Shown here one piece after another: positions 1-12,363 of a stretch of DNA of 64,000 bases. The stretch is from NCBI GenBank assembly GCA_963575645.1, contig OY754472.1, positions 32,055,401 through 32,119,400 on the forward strand, given 5' to 3'. Made by a program: the position numbers and the translations under genes. The notes below the pieces were generated by a model. The model worked only from the letters and a program-made list of their open reading frames with translations. It did no database searches and was not told the DNA's origin. The DNA is from Xanthostigma xanthostigma (taxonomy: Eukaryota; Arthropoda; Insecta; Raphidioptera; Raphidiidae). How positions within the stretch are numbered: the stretch's first letter is position 1; each line of letters begins with the position of its first letter.

Positions 1-910
1 GAAAAAGTAGGTATCCATGTGCGCATAGCCTAAAAACCGATAGATTTTTAACTACAAATATGTTTAGTGAGATTTTAGATATAGGTATGGATATCCATTG
101 AATTCACAATCCTAAGCTCCAGAAATATATTTTCGAGTGCGCTGAATTGAATATGACATTATTATTTTATAGTGTGACCTGTGCGAATTATTCGCACTAA
201 ATAAGTATAATAATTATCACTTTACAAAATTATTTTTTAAATATGATTGCAGGTATTCAATTCGTTTCTAATTTTGCACACTGCTTATAACGTTCTTCTT
301 TTTGTTGTATTACAATATGAAGCTCAGATAACAGATCGAAGAAATAATTTACTAAAATTGTCATATAGAGGCGCAAGTAGCAAAAGCGTTGAGCTAAGCC
401 GTCAGATGGCATCATGCAGCATTGCTGTGACGTTGTTCAGCGTTGCTCGCTGTTTCAAAATTAAAGTCGTCAGGCAGTATGCAGTATTGTGTCTTAATGT
501 ATATATTATGAAAATAAAAGCCGTCAGATGGCAGACGTTGTTCAGCGTTGCTAATAATTAATTAATTTACAAAAACAAAAGCAGTAATAAATTTTTTAGT
601 TGTCGATGTCAGTAGAGCAAGCAATTATCTGTAAAATGATACATAATTTATGTGGAGAAATTGTGTGGTTTTTTCTAAAAAGGGAGGCAAACATCTAAAC
701 CTTAACGTATAAATATATATGATACAGGGTGACACCTTCTAACATTACCTAGTTTTCGACTATTTTTATATTTCAAAAAAAAAGAACAACAGGTGAAAAT
801 GGAGCATGTTTGCAAACGCAATGGATATCCCTAAATCTAAAATCTCGTTAAACATATCTGTAGCTAAAAATCGATTAATTTTTAGGCTATGCGCCCATGA
901 ACACTTTTTC
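1..910. mobile_element. DNA element with ~95-bp terminal inverted repeats (left edge at window start)
   Basis: Bases 1-100 reappear inverted at about 819-910: both arms share GGATATCC, TAAAATCTC and TTTTTAGGCTATGCGC with scattered mismatches. The interior (about 360-545) repeats a CCGTCAGATGGCA...GTTGTTCAGCGTTGCT motif, once with an extra segment. No transposase was found, so it looks like a non-autonomous element. Superfamily unknown. The left arm may begin before the window. Confidence 0.7.
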
Positions 911-1532
911 TTAGTGACCATTAAACTATAAAATAAAACCATTTTCAATCAATGTAACCGAGAACCAAATCCCGTGAAGTTTGAGAGGGGTCCTTTAAGT
1001 GGACTGGTTTGAGTTATTTATGTCAAGCCAGCCAAATTAAATTTCTACAATGTACCATTAAATATCCACGACAAAAAGTATATTTAACTCCTGGCACTGT
1101 TTTCTTTTTAAGTATAAACATCTCCGAATACCTGATCAAATAGCACGCCAGTGTACCACAGTTTAAACACGAACCTTTGTACATACATCGTACCCTTTGC
1201 AATTGACGGGATCTTCGAGTCCCATTCCCGTAATATCCCGTCTGGGGAGTACCGCGCGCTCTGGTTTTTCATTTCGCTTCGCCGACACGATATCTTGACT
1301 CGCCGTTCTCCAGTCGACCAGCTACTCAAATACAGTCTCTTCTACATGGATTCCCTCTTTCTAAACGCAAATACACTATGTATAGTACTTATAGTTCGCC
1401 CGTTAGGAGGCGATACGATGTGAATAAAAATTGACCAAGCAGAACGAGTTTCATGATAAAACTTAAAAAATTAATTATTAAAAAGAAAAGAAACGCGACA
1501 GCACAGAAATGAAACTAATTGACCTAAAAAAT

Positions 1533-1617
1533 ATGAGAACCCTTTCAAAAATAAATGGAAGAGACCAATGGGTCCCTACCATTGGTCTCTTCCATTTATT
1601 TTTGAATCGGTTCTCAT
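1533..1617. repeat. Near-perfect 85-bp hairpin
   Basis: Arms running from ATGAGAACC to GACCAATGG, and from CCATTGGTCTC to GGTTCTCAT, are complementary except for two short internal mismatches. They enclose a loop of about 7 bases (GTCCCTA). It is the core of the surrounding fold-back element. Confidence 0.85.
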
Positions 1618-1642
1618 TTTCTATCTTGTTTTCTTCTTTTTA

Positions 1643-2309
1643 AAAATTCCAGCCAATTGGGCGACGGGACCATTCCAACTTCAAAAATGTTGACATTTGA
1701 TTATAATAAAAAAAATAAAATATCTGATATCGTGTGAGGTGACGCGGGTAATTGCTAGTATTGAATATGATATTTGCTATTCGTTGCCATGGCTACCTAC
1801 ATAATATGTTTCACGTCATGTAAACGTTAATCAAAGCATGCCGAACTAGTTTATTTCTGACAGATCCATAAAACAAAAGAGCGGCTGATTTTTTTTTTCA
1901 AAATATTTCCGAAACTATAAAGCTTAGAAAAAAAATTTTTAGTGGAACTTTCTTGAAAAAATAAATAAAATAATAAGCCGTTATGAAAAGTATACCATTA
2001 TTATATAAAAAACACCGTTATAGCAAATATCTCTTCTGCGCATGCGCCGATTTTCCCCAAAAACAATAGGGCTCTTCATATTTGCATACCAAACATCCTC
2101 CCAAAATTTGGTTTCGATCCGCTGATCCGTTTGACCTGTATCGTGTTCACAGACAAACAAACAGACTAACAGACGCACAGAGTTTTCCCAAAAATATGTT
2201 TTGGATTTGGGGGACCTCAAAACGGAAAGATATGTTTAAATTTTTGAAAAGTGATTTTTGACCTAAACTATACCATTCCTCACTTGTGGCTTGGAATGGT
2301 AAAAAATAA
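1643..2309 (+). mobile_element. CCATTCCAA-family repeat, copy A
   Basis: About 670 bp. It starts at ATTCCAGCCAATTGGGCGAC and ends at TTGGAATGGTAAAA. Near each end is ACCATTCCAA in opposite orientations. Direct repeats of 17 bases flank it (1626-1642 and 2310-2326, one mismatch). Four more copies lie at 12.4, 18.3, 28.0 and 29.1 kb. No convincing protein. Long variable target duplications suggest LINE-driven retroposition rather than a cut-and-paste element. Confidence 0.75.
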
Positions 2310-2471
2310 TTGTTCTCTTCTTTTTAGTTAGTTTCATTTTTGTGCAGTCGGTTTTCTTCTTTTTTTAAACTAATTTTTATATTATTCTTTTTTGTATTTA
2401 TGATAATATATAAGTTGCACGTCGAATTGCTAATTTTTTTTAGTCGGTCAAAGAGATATACATAAATAAAA

Positions 2472-2777
2472 CTAGCGGACCCGTCCCGTTTCACCCGAAT
2501 ACAAAAAACGAATGGGCCGGGGGGACGTGAGTACGCACGTTCATCTTAGTTTACCGAGATGAATGTTGTGTCCAAATTTCAAAAGTTTTTGTCGGACGGA
2601 CAAAAAGTTACATTTTTCACTGATGCTCCGTTCCTATTGGTCGTAGCCTGGTATTATATAGCCTATAGCCTTCCCCGATAAATGGACTATCCAACAAAAA
2701 AAAAATTTCAATTTGAACCCGTAGCTCCTGAGATTAGCGCGTTCAATCAAACAAACTCTTCAGATATTTTATCTTAT
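2472..2777 (-). mobile_element. Truncated Helitron copy without the tRNA-like insert
   Basis: It begins with CTAGCGG, the inverted 3' end, and runs through the GAGATGAATGTTGTGTCC block to GAGATTAGCGCGTTCAA and AACTCTTCAG. These match the three longer Helitron copies at 21.1, 55.5 and 57.9 kb. The TC-side terminus and the tRNA-like segment are missing. Confidence 0.6.
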
Positions 2778-3214
2778 CCAAACAATTAAAGGAACATAAT
2801 TTTTTTATAATTTTTTAGTTATTTTCTGTAGAGCTGTATCTTTGTGTATCTTTGGTCGTATGGAGATGAACAAAAAATCATTTTGAAGCATGAAGTTTCT
2901 AATTTTGTGATCTTTTAGCATAAATTTTTTGTAAGCTACGGTTATAACGCAATCATAAGAAATTGCGCAAGACAAAAAAAATCCAATTTTTTAATATTTT
3001 TTATAAATACATTAGTATAGATATAAAAAAAAACACAACAAAAATTGATTCCTATGTCCATATGTCTAATCACAATCACAACGCCGCGTTTGAAGACTAA
3101 ATAAAAATCTGTTATTTCTTTTGGACGTAACTCATAAGAAAATATAAATTTTGACATTTTCAACATTTTAAAAAATGCTACCAAATTGTTCAAAATGATA
3201 TGAAGTGTCGACAT

Positions 3215-3484
3215 ATTATGGTCCCGCTATTCGACCAACGTCATCGTCAAATGTATATGCTATAGGTACTATTATAACTATTATAACACGCTACCTCCTA
3301 AAGATATACAGAATCTAGACGTTTTTAAAAGAAAAGTTAGAACATTATTAATATTAAAAAAGTTGTCCGTACGATTCAAATTTTACTTTTTAATAATAAT
3401 TTTATTTAATGTTATTGTATATTGTATTGACGTATTGCGCCCTTTTATTTTGGAAATGCAAATAAATGAATATCTATCTATCTA
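3215..3484 (+). mobile_element. 3' end of a CR1/Jockey-like LINE
   Basis: The frame reads like the end of a non-LTR reverse transcriptase ORF (LPPKDIQNLDVFKRKVRTLL), followed by an AT-rich 3' UTR and a tail of ATCT repeats at 3468-3484. Such short-repeat tails are typical of CR1/L2-group LINEs. The 5' part is absent. Confidence 0.6.
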
Positions 3485-6344
3485 CACTATGTGTAGGTAA
3501 ATACCTTAAAAAAGAGTTTTTAATTGTATTTACAAAAATTAATATGTGTTTTTAAATATCTTGCCAAAGGAAGATGGTTTTTTCATTTTTTATATCTACA
3601 TATGGAGTATACACCGTTTATTAATATGTGTTTGTTTTTTGTTTTTAACGTTTTTATCAGAAAAAAAACATGTTCCGGTATATTCAGCGTTTCTATTTTG
3701 TTTTATTCCTTTGTTTACTTGTTTTTTACACATGACGTCACTATCTAATGACTTGTTCTATATACATAGTACATACTGGTATTTTTTTTAAGAGGTTAAA
3801 CCTTTCTGGCCTAAAAATAGAAATGTAATATGTAGAAAGTCGAACATGGAAATTGTATAAAATTTTTAATAAAACAGTAACATTTTCGATTCAATAAAAA
3901 CAAATGCTAGAACACATTACAGCGTTCACGTTTTGTTTCAAGAACATGTATTTTGCTTATATCTTTGTTTGTTTTTGCCGTCTAATGGTTTTCCTTTTGT
4001 TTCCTTTACTTCGATTGTTTTTGACAGGAAATGATTGTTGCTTGTGCATGTACATTTTGTTTTCTATATATACTTTTATTTTTCAATAACATAATGTTGA
4101 AATAGAAATTTATTGTTTATACCGCAGGTAAATTTAAATTTCCTATAATATATTTTATCCCCTTGGCTTTGTGAAAAAAGGAAACAAAAAACAGACGTGA
4201 ATTATTTTCAAACAGATGAGAGTGGGTGCATAAAACAGTTGAACGTCGAATCTATCAGTCCGTTTAAACAGCAAGGCTGTGTCGTATTATCGCTTCCATT
4301 TTAAACCGAGAGTTTTTTTACATATTTTCACGCTCTTTATGAACCATCAGTAATAATTTTATTTTCTATGTTTTCTAAACGTTATACAATATTATTGTAG
4401 TGTGCTAAATTTGTTTCGCTTAGATTGCTTCCACATTACAGCACTAGTGTTAAATGTTTCATTTCACGACCCCTGTACAGGCATGAAAAGCAGTTATTTT
4501 ACAGGAGGTGTGCAAAAAGCATTGTTTACACGTGCCTCGTACAAAATACCTGTTTTCCACACTTAATAAATATATTTGACAGCTAAGTGTGCAGTAATTT
4601 TCATTTAATTTGGATTGTTTACGAAAGCCTGATTTGTGCTGCTTTGCGATCTCTGTTGATATAGAAAATAATAACGGACAGGTCACTTTTGAAAATTACT
4701 GTTGGATTTCTAAGATTGCATGTATTTGTTTTCATTTAAAACACGAGACATATGCGTCCTAGAAGGGATTAACGAAGTCGACCGAAGGTTCCCGACTGCG
4801 TTGTGACATATTTGTTTCTATCTATGCACCACTATTTTTACCCACAGAACAGTAATAGGTATAGAAGGCGCATATCTCTTTCTATAGTGTCAATCGCCTT
4901 TTGACGTCTTTTGACATAGCTTATGATCCATGCGGCAGTCTGCATTTACCAGCTGAAGAGTTAAGAGCTCCGAATATTTAACAAATAAACTAAAAATTCT
5001 TTTGAAAAATGGTTAGATGTACCCGTTATAAATTGTAAGAGTGATAGTACAGCAGTTTCTAATAAAAAAGGCAACATAAATTTCTTTAGGTCATTAAGAA
5101 ATATTATTTTAATAAAGGTATGTTAAATCTCATTTTACAGTGGTAGCCATGACAGTTTTACTGTTCTGTGATTTTTACCGATTTACTATTAGACATGGGA
5201 AAAGTCATTACAGTGACTGTTATACCAGTTACACAACAGTGAAAAATCATCGTGACTTTGTCACGTCGATCCCAACCGATCAAACACTCGGTCCGACGTT
5301 ACATCGGCGTCGGTCGGCTACTCGGTTGGAGCGACCGTCGTGTTTGCGGTGACATGGAACAACATACGTTACTTTGGAACGTAGTTACTTTTTGTTAGAT
5401 CACAGTGATTATTTTAGACGGCTGGTCACAGTGATTTTTTCATCGTGAAGTTATTTATTCCCCAACTCTATTTACAATACGCGCCACAGATCTAAAAGGT
5501 TCGGAAGTTAGTCACAAAAAGCGTCGCAAAGGCACATTTTAGAGTCGTTGAGACTCCCACCACCTTCCAGCTATCTGCACAGAACGTGCGCTCGTCGGTG
5601 ATTGGCCGTGATCGCTCGTTGCCTTCTTCACTTGTCGCTTTCCTGCTTTAAAGTACAGTCGAGTACGCTATTGTCAAGTTGTTATTGTTATTTTAGTTTT
5701 GTTGAGGTGCGAGTTTGTAGTTTTTCAACAGACTGTACAAGGGAAAGCCCGCATTCGCATCTAACTTCCGAGTCTTGTAGATTAGTGGCGCGTATTGTAC
5801 TATAAACAGCTGTATTCATTAGCTGCAAACGTAGCTTTACACTGTTGGATGACATAACCTAACTTTTCAATGCGTTATAGACAATTCGTATTTTATACTT
5901 TGTGAAATAGTTGAAGGCTGTATATATGAAAAAGTTAAGCACAGTATATAATGGTGACTGTTAGAGTGGTTATTTCAGGTTATAGATGTTTTTTATTGCC
6001 TATGAACTAGCGATTTATAGTGTCCTCCCTGCCTCCTAACTGCCCCGTGGCCGCAGCATCAGTTAACTGCGATCAGATTTTATTGCAACCGCTTCTTGTT
6101 TTGTTATAAATATAATAACCATTTTGTGGTAGTTTTATATTTTTTATACTACGGCGTATTTTTTAGAAAACTGTACGTCTACTACTTTTAGTTGAAATCA
6201 AAAAACAGTTAATTCAAAAATTAAATATTGTCAATTTTTTAGTGTACGTGTTTTATCTATATATTTAAAACAAGCTCTATTTCTCTAGCCAATCCGCCAG
6301 CAATCTCTACTTAACCGATTTACACATTTTTTTTAAACTGAAGC
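3485..6344. other. No recognisable gene
   Basis: AT-rich DNA with only short open frames lacking domain signatures. The stretch around 5,250-5,350 and 5,540-5,800 is less AT-rich, but no exon with sound splice sites was seen. Confidence 0.5.
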
Positions 6345-6352
6345 CTTTAGTC

Positions 6353-6636
6353 CAGGGGCGGATTTGATACCTTGACTGCCCTAGGTCTACGAAAGATTGC
6401 CGCCCTCCCTACTCCCTGCAAATGACCTTTTTTTAACAACCTAACTTCTTGACTTTTATCGTGTGCCGGCACAAAATAGGACAGCAAAAAAAGATCCTTT
6501 TTCGTTTGTTGTAGCTGGGTGCCATTGAATATTAAAAAGTACCTACTAGAAAAAAAATCTCACTAAGTTTTGCCGCCCTCTAAATTTTGCCGCCCTAGGC
6601 CCGGCCCTACTTGGCCTATAGGGAAATCCGCCCCTG
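6353..6636. mobile_element. hAT-type MITE
   Basis: The termini CAGGGGCGGATTT and AAATCCGCCCCTG are inverted repeats. A perfect 8-bp target duplication, CTTTAGTC, flanks the element (6345-6352 and 6637-6644), as expected for hAT elements. It is 284 bp with no ORF. A perfect duplication suggests a fairly recent insertion. Confidence 0.9.
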
Positions 6637-7084
6637 CTTTAGTCCACAGATGTGTTATCACTATTTAATTTTTTGTTTTGTAAAATATCTTTAGAAGGGA
6701 CGATTTCAAGCGATAATAGTAAAAAAGACGAGGGGGTTGCGGGGTGAAGAGGAACGTAAACAGAGAAAATGCATCGATGTTCACGATACATGAGTGTAAG
6801 AGAAATGCAAATATGTACGTATGTCGGAGATTATGCAAACAGTTTGACAAGTCGACTTTGACAATTGAAATGTATATTTAATAAAATAATTAGGTTGTTA
6901 GTGCGAATATTCGAAATATTAATATAGACAATTAAAATTTTATTTTATTTTCCAGACAATTTAAGGAAGTGTAAGTTTATGTCAATTTAATGCCAAAATA
7001 GATTTTTTAACTCTGTCTGTCTGTCTGTTTATATTATTAGCTTGGATGCACTTCCATTATAAAATGTATAATCATTACTAAGTC

Positions 7085-7284
7085 AAATAAATGAAATTGT
7101 CGACCAATTTTTCTCAGACCGATATATTGACAAAAAATAATAAAATTACAAATCAGTATACCTAACACAAGATAAAAATGTGAAGCGTTCCACATTTTTA
7201 CCTTGTGTTATATTGATTTGTAATTTTATTATTTTTTGTCAATATATTGGTCTGAGAAAAATTGGTCGACACTTTTATTTATTT
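7085..7284. repeat. ~200-bp palindrome next to a LINE remnant
   Basis: Arms of about 97 bases are almost perfectly complementary. The outer ends read AAATAAATGAAATTGTCGACC and GGTCGACACTTTTATTTATT; the centre is near AAGCGTTC. It abuts a LINE fragment that starts at about 7285. A related palindrome lies beside the same LINE family at 32,127-32,222. Confidence 0.85.
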
Positions 7285-7430
7285 GAAGAGTTCTATTCAG
7301 ACGTTAATCAAAGATTTGGACTAAGTCAAATACTTAAGATATTAAACCTGCGTCTGTATGATCAGAAAAGGGATCGTATTTACGAATTCTGTAGGCGTAC
7401 GGAACTCATGAATTTTAAACAATAAAGGGA
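7285..7430 (+). mobile_element. Short LINE reverse transcriptase remnant
   Basis: The sequence GAAGAGTTCTATTCAGACGT and following bases match the start of the LINE fragment at 32,219. The matching part is only about 60 bases; after that the open frame shows no clear motif. Confidence 0.4.
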
Positions 7431-7879
7431 CTAGGTCTCGTTTTCGACATAATTTAAAATTTTCAGAAAAATATCGAGAAATAGAATCATAAACCAATTA
7501 GCGTCCTCCATGTTGCTTACCTTATATTATTATCCGTTGCTCTACAACTGGAATTTTACATCAAAACCAAAAAAATGTCATAAAGCAAAATACTAAATAA
7601 AAAAAGTAAGTACGCCACTGATCTATACAAAAACACCTGAGATCGCAACCGCACATCAAACAGATGGTTACAATATGAGTTGGTAGCACTGGATAGAATA
7701 TTGTTTTATGTCTTTATTTTATTTCATTGGTAGCATAAATTGATGTGCTTTAAATTATACTTTATGTCAATTTATTGTTATCATTGCTAAAAAATTTGAT
7801 TGCTTTGTTTACAGTCATTGTCACATTTGGGAATTTCTACTGGTTCAGGAAAAAACGAGAACAATCATTTTTACAATGG

Positions 7880-8183
7880 CTAATAATAATCATTAGTATT
7901 AAATTCCAGCAGATAAGATTTTTAGAAGGCTTATATATAAGAAAAATTGAAAATGTCACTGTCGGGACTTGAACCCGAAACAACCAATTTCGCGTTGGCT
8001 GAGTTACATTACTTTACAAAGCCCACGACAGTTAATTTTTGATTTCTCTTATATATAGCACAATGCACAACAAAATCGACTACCTGCGAGAGCTAATATT
8101 TTTAATAACAACACCACAAGAATGTTGACTTTCTCCATTTAGCTATATACTGGAATTTAATCGTAATGATTATTATTATTAGC
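7880..8183. mobile_element. MITE with ~35-bp TIRs and an embedded tRNA-like sequence
   Basis: CTAATAATAATCATTAGTAT at the left and its inverted counterpart at the right (about 8145-8183) form the termini. A second inverted stretch, CTTATATATAAGA and TCTTATATATAG, lies further in. The middle is tRNA-like. No transposase. Confidence 0.75.
7960..8031 (-). tRNA. tRNA-like sequence, probably a pseudogene
   Basis: On the - strand the ends CTGTCG and CGACAG pair. A T-arm-like CGGG TTCAAGT CCCG and an anticodon-arm-like GCCAA CGCGAAA TTGGT can be drawn. The anticodon loop lacks the invariant U33 and the D-arm is poor, so a working tRNA is unlikely. It sits centrally in a TIR element. Confidence 0.4.
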
Positions 8184-8579
8184 AATTGTAATAATAATAC
8201 AGTAAATAAAATCTTTCTCATAGTTTATTAGTTATAATCATTTTTGCCGATATATTCTAGGGTTTATCGAAAACTCTAAAAAATATTAAATTGATCAAAA
8301 AAATGTCTGTATCAGCGATTTGTAAAGACAATCTGATTATTTGGCGGACAGCAAAACTTACATTGTTTGTGCTAGTATAAATCTAAATCTCGTGATATAT
8401 AGGAACCTATAGCTTGCGGTTTAAGGAAGGGTAAATTCCGGCGAAATAGAGTATATTCAAATATAAAGCACGCAGAAGGAATCATTTTATAACGAACATA
8501 ACGTACTGTATGTGGCATCATAATAAATCATATTAAAACTTTGAGATTGACTGAATATAGTTGTACTCACGTGTTTCCA

Positions 8580-9300
8580 AGTTTCTAGTTCCTACTTCTC
8601 TCGCAAAGTGTCTCTACCTACGTTGCTCAGCCATTGGAAAACTATGTGTGATAACATTTAACCTCAAATTAATCAAGGAATATATATAATAATTTGTATA
8701 AAGTAGTGTTGATCCAATAGAATGTTACGATGAAGGAAGGTTTTTTGGTTGAGGATCATAAGTAAATAAGCTTTACCAATGTTTCGCTAGTGGCCAACGT
8801 TTCGAAAAATTTATTTTCATCTTCAAGGCCTATGAACATGTTCATAGGCCCTGAAGATGAAAATAAATTTTTCGAAACGTTGGCCACTAGCGAAACATTG
8901 GTAAAGCTTATTTACTTATGATCCTCAACCAAAAACCTATCGAAAATATATCTGCGTCACTTTTTTTCAAAGTAATTCCTTGGTTATTCCGACAATATAC
9001 ATTATATATATCAAAAGTTTGATGTCTTTATCTATGGCATTAGCCAATCAGAACCAATGAGCTCTTACGACTTAAGAAAAGACAGAAATATGTGTTTGCA
9101 CCTTAATGGTTCGTTTGCGATTATATTCCTATGCGCGATATATAATAAAAGTATATGAATAAAGGTTTTTTTCTGATTGGTCTACAACTGCCACGAAGTG
9201 AGGATGAAGAGGAAGTTAAAAATACAGGAGTTGGTTAATCCCGACAGGTGGAAAATACCTACATAAATTCTACTCTACACTTATTTAGTTTGAATTATAA
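8580..9300. repeat. Interspersed repeat, copy 1 (interrupted by a fold-back)
   Basis: Segments at about 8590-8680 (CTACGTTGCTCAGC) and 9160-9300 (TTTTTCTGATTGGTCTA, then CTGCCACG) match 15,660-15,915 in the same order. In that second copy the two segments are adjacent. Here they are separated by other DNA that includes the 8,738-8,938 fold-back. Confidence 0.55.
8738..8938. mobile_element. Fold-back element with a hammerhead-like arrangement in each arm
   Basis: The arms are about 95 bases and nearly perfectly complementary, meeting at GAACATGTTC. Each arm contains the module CTGAAGATG, a short A/T stem, then CGAAACGTTGG. Related modules occur in the fold-backs at 25.9 and 29.4 kb. No ORF. 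Confidence 0.85.
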
Positions 9301-9726
9301 CTCCATGACGTGACAACAATCTTAAAGTGAACACATTTTATTACATGTAAATATTATGGATACCTCTACTATATTTTATAGAATCAGAAAAGCGAGTAAG
9401 CGCGTTATTGTGATGACTTTTGCTACTTTCTGTAAGTCGGTAGAAAAGGTTTCCTTTTTTGGTTTTTAGAAAATCGACAAATGTCATTTTATTGTGCAAT
9501 ACGTTACGTTTCAAACAATGCACCAGTGGTGGCTCGGTTAAGGCTAGCTGTTGCCAGGGCCGTCTTTTTCAGAAACATTGACATGCGGATTTTGAGAGTG
9601 CCTGGAGACGGCAATGTTGAGGCCCATAATATGTGTATTACACGAGCATGTCTTATTCTTTATTTTAAGTACTTATGACAAATTCGACTCTTTGTAGTCT
9701 TTTGAATGATTAAATCTATATACTAA

Positions 9727-10356
9727 CTAGCGGCCTTGTACGTGCTTCGCTACGTATAAAGTGAAATAATAAAACAATTTAACTGGAACATCTATCTATC
9801 TATTTTATTAATTGCTAGCTATTTTAAAATATACATGGGCGTATATGTGTGTATGTCGAGCTTTCCGGCTGCGCCGTCGTGCTCGAAAAAAAATAGCGTA
9901 AAGTATTCGTGGATAACTGGTCTTTAAAACACTTGCTCTATTTCGAGCACTCCGGCTGCGCCGTCGTGCCGAGCAGTTTTAAACGATATTCAGTTTTTTT
10001 ACATCCTCGATCTAGATATATGGTTGTTAAGTTCGTTGCGCCATCTATTGAATATTCACTCAATCCAGTCAACAGGTATTGCCATCTTATATGGTTGTTA
10101 AGTTCGTTGCGCCATCTATTGAATATTCACTCAATCCAGTCAACAGGTTCGCCATCTTATATGGTTGTATTATGACTGTCAAGGAATAGACAAATAATTT
10201 GCAATAAAATAATATTGCGACTATAAATTGAAATGTAAGCTATCCTATCTTTCAAGTTGGGTCGAATTGCACACGGTGTGCAAATCAAATTTAAAATCGG
10301 TTCAGTAGTTTAGGAGTTCATCGCGGACAAACATGTGACACGTAATTTTTATATAT
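9727..10356. mobile_element. RTE-like LINE remnants
   Basis: The left end CTAGCGGCCTTGTACGTGCT and the right part (ATCGGTTCAGTAGTTTAGGA, then GACACGTAATTTTTATATAT) resemble the non-coding ends of lepidopteran RTE LINEs. No intact reverse transcriptase lies between them. Confidence 0.5.
10018..10167 (+). repeat. Two-copy tandem repeat of ~70 bp
   Basis: The segment from ATATGGTTGTTAAGTTCGTT to CCAGTCAACAGG occurs twice in a row (from 10,018 and from 10,088) with almost no difference. Confidence 0.85.
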
Positions 10357-10361
10357 TAAGA

Positions 10362-10410
10362 TATATAAAACTGAAGAGTTTGTTTGTTTGGTTGGTTGAA
10401 CGCGCTAATA
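10362..10410 (+). mobile_element. Helitron 5'-end fragment
   Basis: AAAACTGAAGAGTTTGTTTG followed by GAACGCGCTAAT matches the TC-side end of the Helitron at 57,884. Nothing further of that element follows. Confidence 0.5.
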
Positions 10411-10689
10411 AAAAAATAGTTTTATTAAATTACTTTAATATTGGCATACATTATTATTATAAAATAATTATGGTAGGAAGGTACGAATAGTACTTAGTAA
10501 CAAATTCAAAATATAAAACAAACAATAGTTTTTTTTTAGGATAATCAGTTTTAAATTAAAAAAATGTTTTTTGGGTTCGGGGGACCTCAAAACAAAAAAA
10601 TATTGTAAAATACGCTCTTTTGTGAGCAGGGGATGAGTTGTGTGCTCTGATTGGCTAGTGCGTATCACATATTTGTCCCTGCTCCCCAC

Positions 10690-12360
10690 GTCTTGCCAAA
10701 TGTACTTAAATTCTCAAATTGCCCAACAATCACATAACAGTATTCATAATGACCGGGTACTGTGATAAATAATGAAGTTTTAATGATTATTTATTACTTG
10801 GCCCGATTTGACTTGTCATTACTTATTCATATTGGTCGGGCATTATACATAATGCCCCGATTAATCACATAGTCCATAACACAGTGCTAGTGGCTAAGCG
10901 CCAATGCACATTTTGTTTTGTTAATAAAAAAAAAAGACGGGTGCACTCTGGGAGTGCCGGCGGAAGTGAAAACTTGAATATTAACGTCTTAATTTTTTGC
11001 ATTTAAAAGCATTGTTTATTTATTGACAACACTTGTAAATAAAGTTATTTGTATCATAGATTGCATTTTTATGTACGATATTTCAACGCTAGATGTCTAA
11101 CGTTGTATAAAAGGTATCTGGCAATTACTATCACTTAGAGAGTCTCACCCAGTTCTTACTTTTCCTGACGCGAGTTTAACATTTTTTACCCATTACAAAA
11201 AAAGTGTACAGCGCCGCTAAAGAAGTTTTCACTTCAAAAAAATCTATAATAAATGTCTTATTATTTTTTTATTATTAAATTTCTTGCGCGACGAACTTAC
11301 GACGAAATTGCTAGCGTAAAAAAATGATAAATTTTATAGGGCAATTTGATTTTTAAATCGCGGAAATGTTTGCGTTTAGCTGACGCGCCATTTACAATTT
11401 ATTTGTACTAAAATTCTAATCTTCGATCAGGTTTGAATATTCTATGCATCTATAAAACAATAATAAAATTTACCGCTTCCTACAAAATACAGCGTAACAT
11501 TGTTGCATATTCCGGCACTTGTTTGTTAATATTGCATATTTATGCTGAAATATGCAGCATGACATAACTGAAATTACTGTGCTATATTTGTAGGGCTGTG
11601 CAAAAAGTTCACATATTTATTAAAATGTTTGTACCTATAAATAATTAAACTTATTTAATTGAGTTAACGATAACAGAATGTGTACATTGATTAAAAAAAA
11701 CATTTTTATTAATAATTGTTGCAGTTAAGCACAAAAAGATGATAATTATTGTTTATACCTACGTTCAAATATAATTGTAAAGTAATCTCTACAATTTTAT
11801 GTATTTTGAATTATTCCAAGACAAGAGAGTTTGTGTCCGCGAAGCTGGTAAACGACTAAATCGATTTTGATGAAATTAGGAACACTAGCAATTTATGCTC
11901 AAGCTTTAGTATCAGCTACACCTGAGCCAAAATTTGCAAGAAAATGCTAATTTTCATATTTATAGCACTTCTTTTATATGGCTTCTCTGTAACAAGCCCC
12001 CAGTTCCCTGGTTCGAATTTGTAGATAATTGCCACCGTTTTTCGTCGACTTACGTTGCAAATTTGGTCTCCACAAAAAGCATTTTTATTTTAACGCGATA
12101 ATACTCGTATATAGCCTTCTGAAGGTTCATTGTAAATAGTAGTGAATTTTTCAAATAGGTGCAGTGGTTCCGAAGATTACCCTCCATATACACACAAACT
12201 CATAAAATTCGCACACCCTCATTATAATATTTGTATAAATTATTGTATTCTTTGTCATCAGTGAGTTCGTTCTAATAATTTTATCATTTCTATGCACTCA
12301 AAGTTAGATATCAGTTATTTTTGTCACATTTACAAATTTCAAGTTTAAATCGCAATTTTC
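10690..12360. other. No host gene; scattered repeat debris
   Basis: GAAGTGAAAACTT at about 10,960 is inverted at about 11,225, hinting at a degenerate TIR element. From about 11,820 a stretch with AAACGACTAAATCGATTTTG and TGATGAAATTAGGAAC resembles the 3' UTR of a LINE. No exon-like frame was seen. Confidence 0.4.
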
Positions 12361-12363
12361 CCA

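Larger units (their letters stand above)
1485..2370. mobile_element. Long fold-back element interrupted by a ~670-bp repeat
   Basis: The outer left arm (about 1488-1530, with GCACAGAAATGAAACTAA) pairs with the outer right arm at about 2327-2365 (TTAGTTTCATTTTTGTGC). Between them lies an almost perfect inner hairpin at 1533-1617. The right arm is split at 1643-2309 by a repeat that duplicated 17 bases of its target. No coding potential seen. Confidence 0.6.

Noticed and set aside
8820-8900. Hammerhead core in the 8.7-kb fold-back
   Set aside because: CTGAAGA and GAAAC are present, but no suitable helix III or cleavage triplet could be drawn for this copy; only the 25.9-kb copy fits fairly well.
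9481-9678. Open frame containing RNIDMRILRVPGDGNVEAHN, slightly reminiscent of a retroelement RNase H end
   Set aside because: The similarity is short, the catalytic residues are not visible, and nothing else of an element surrounds it.
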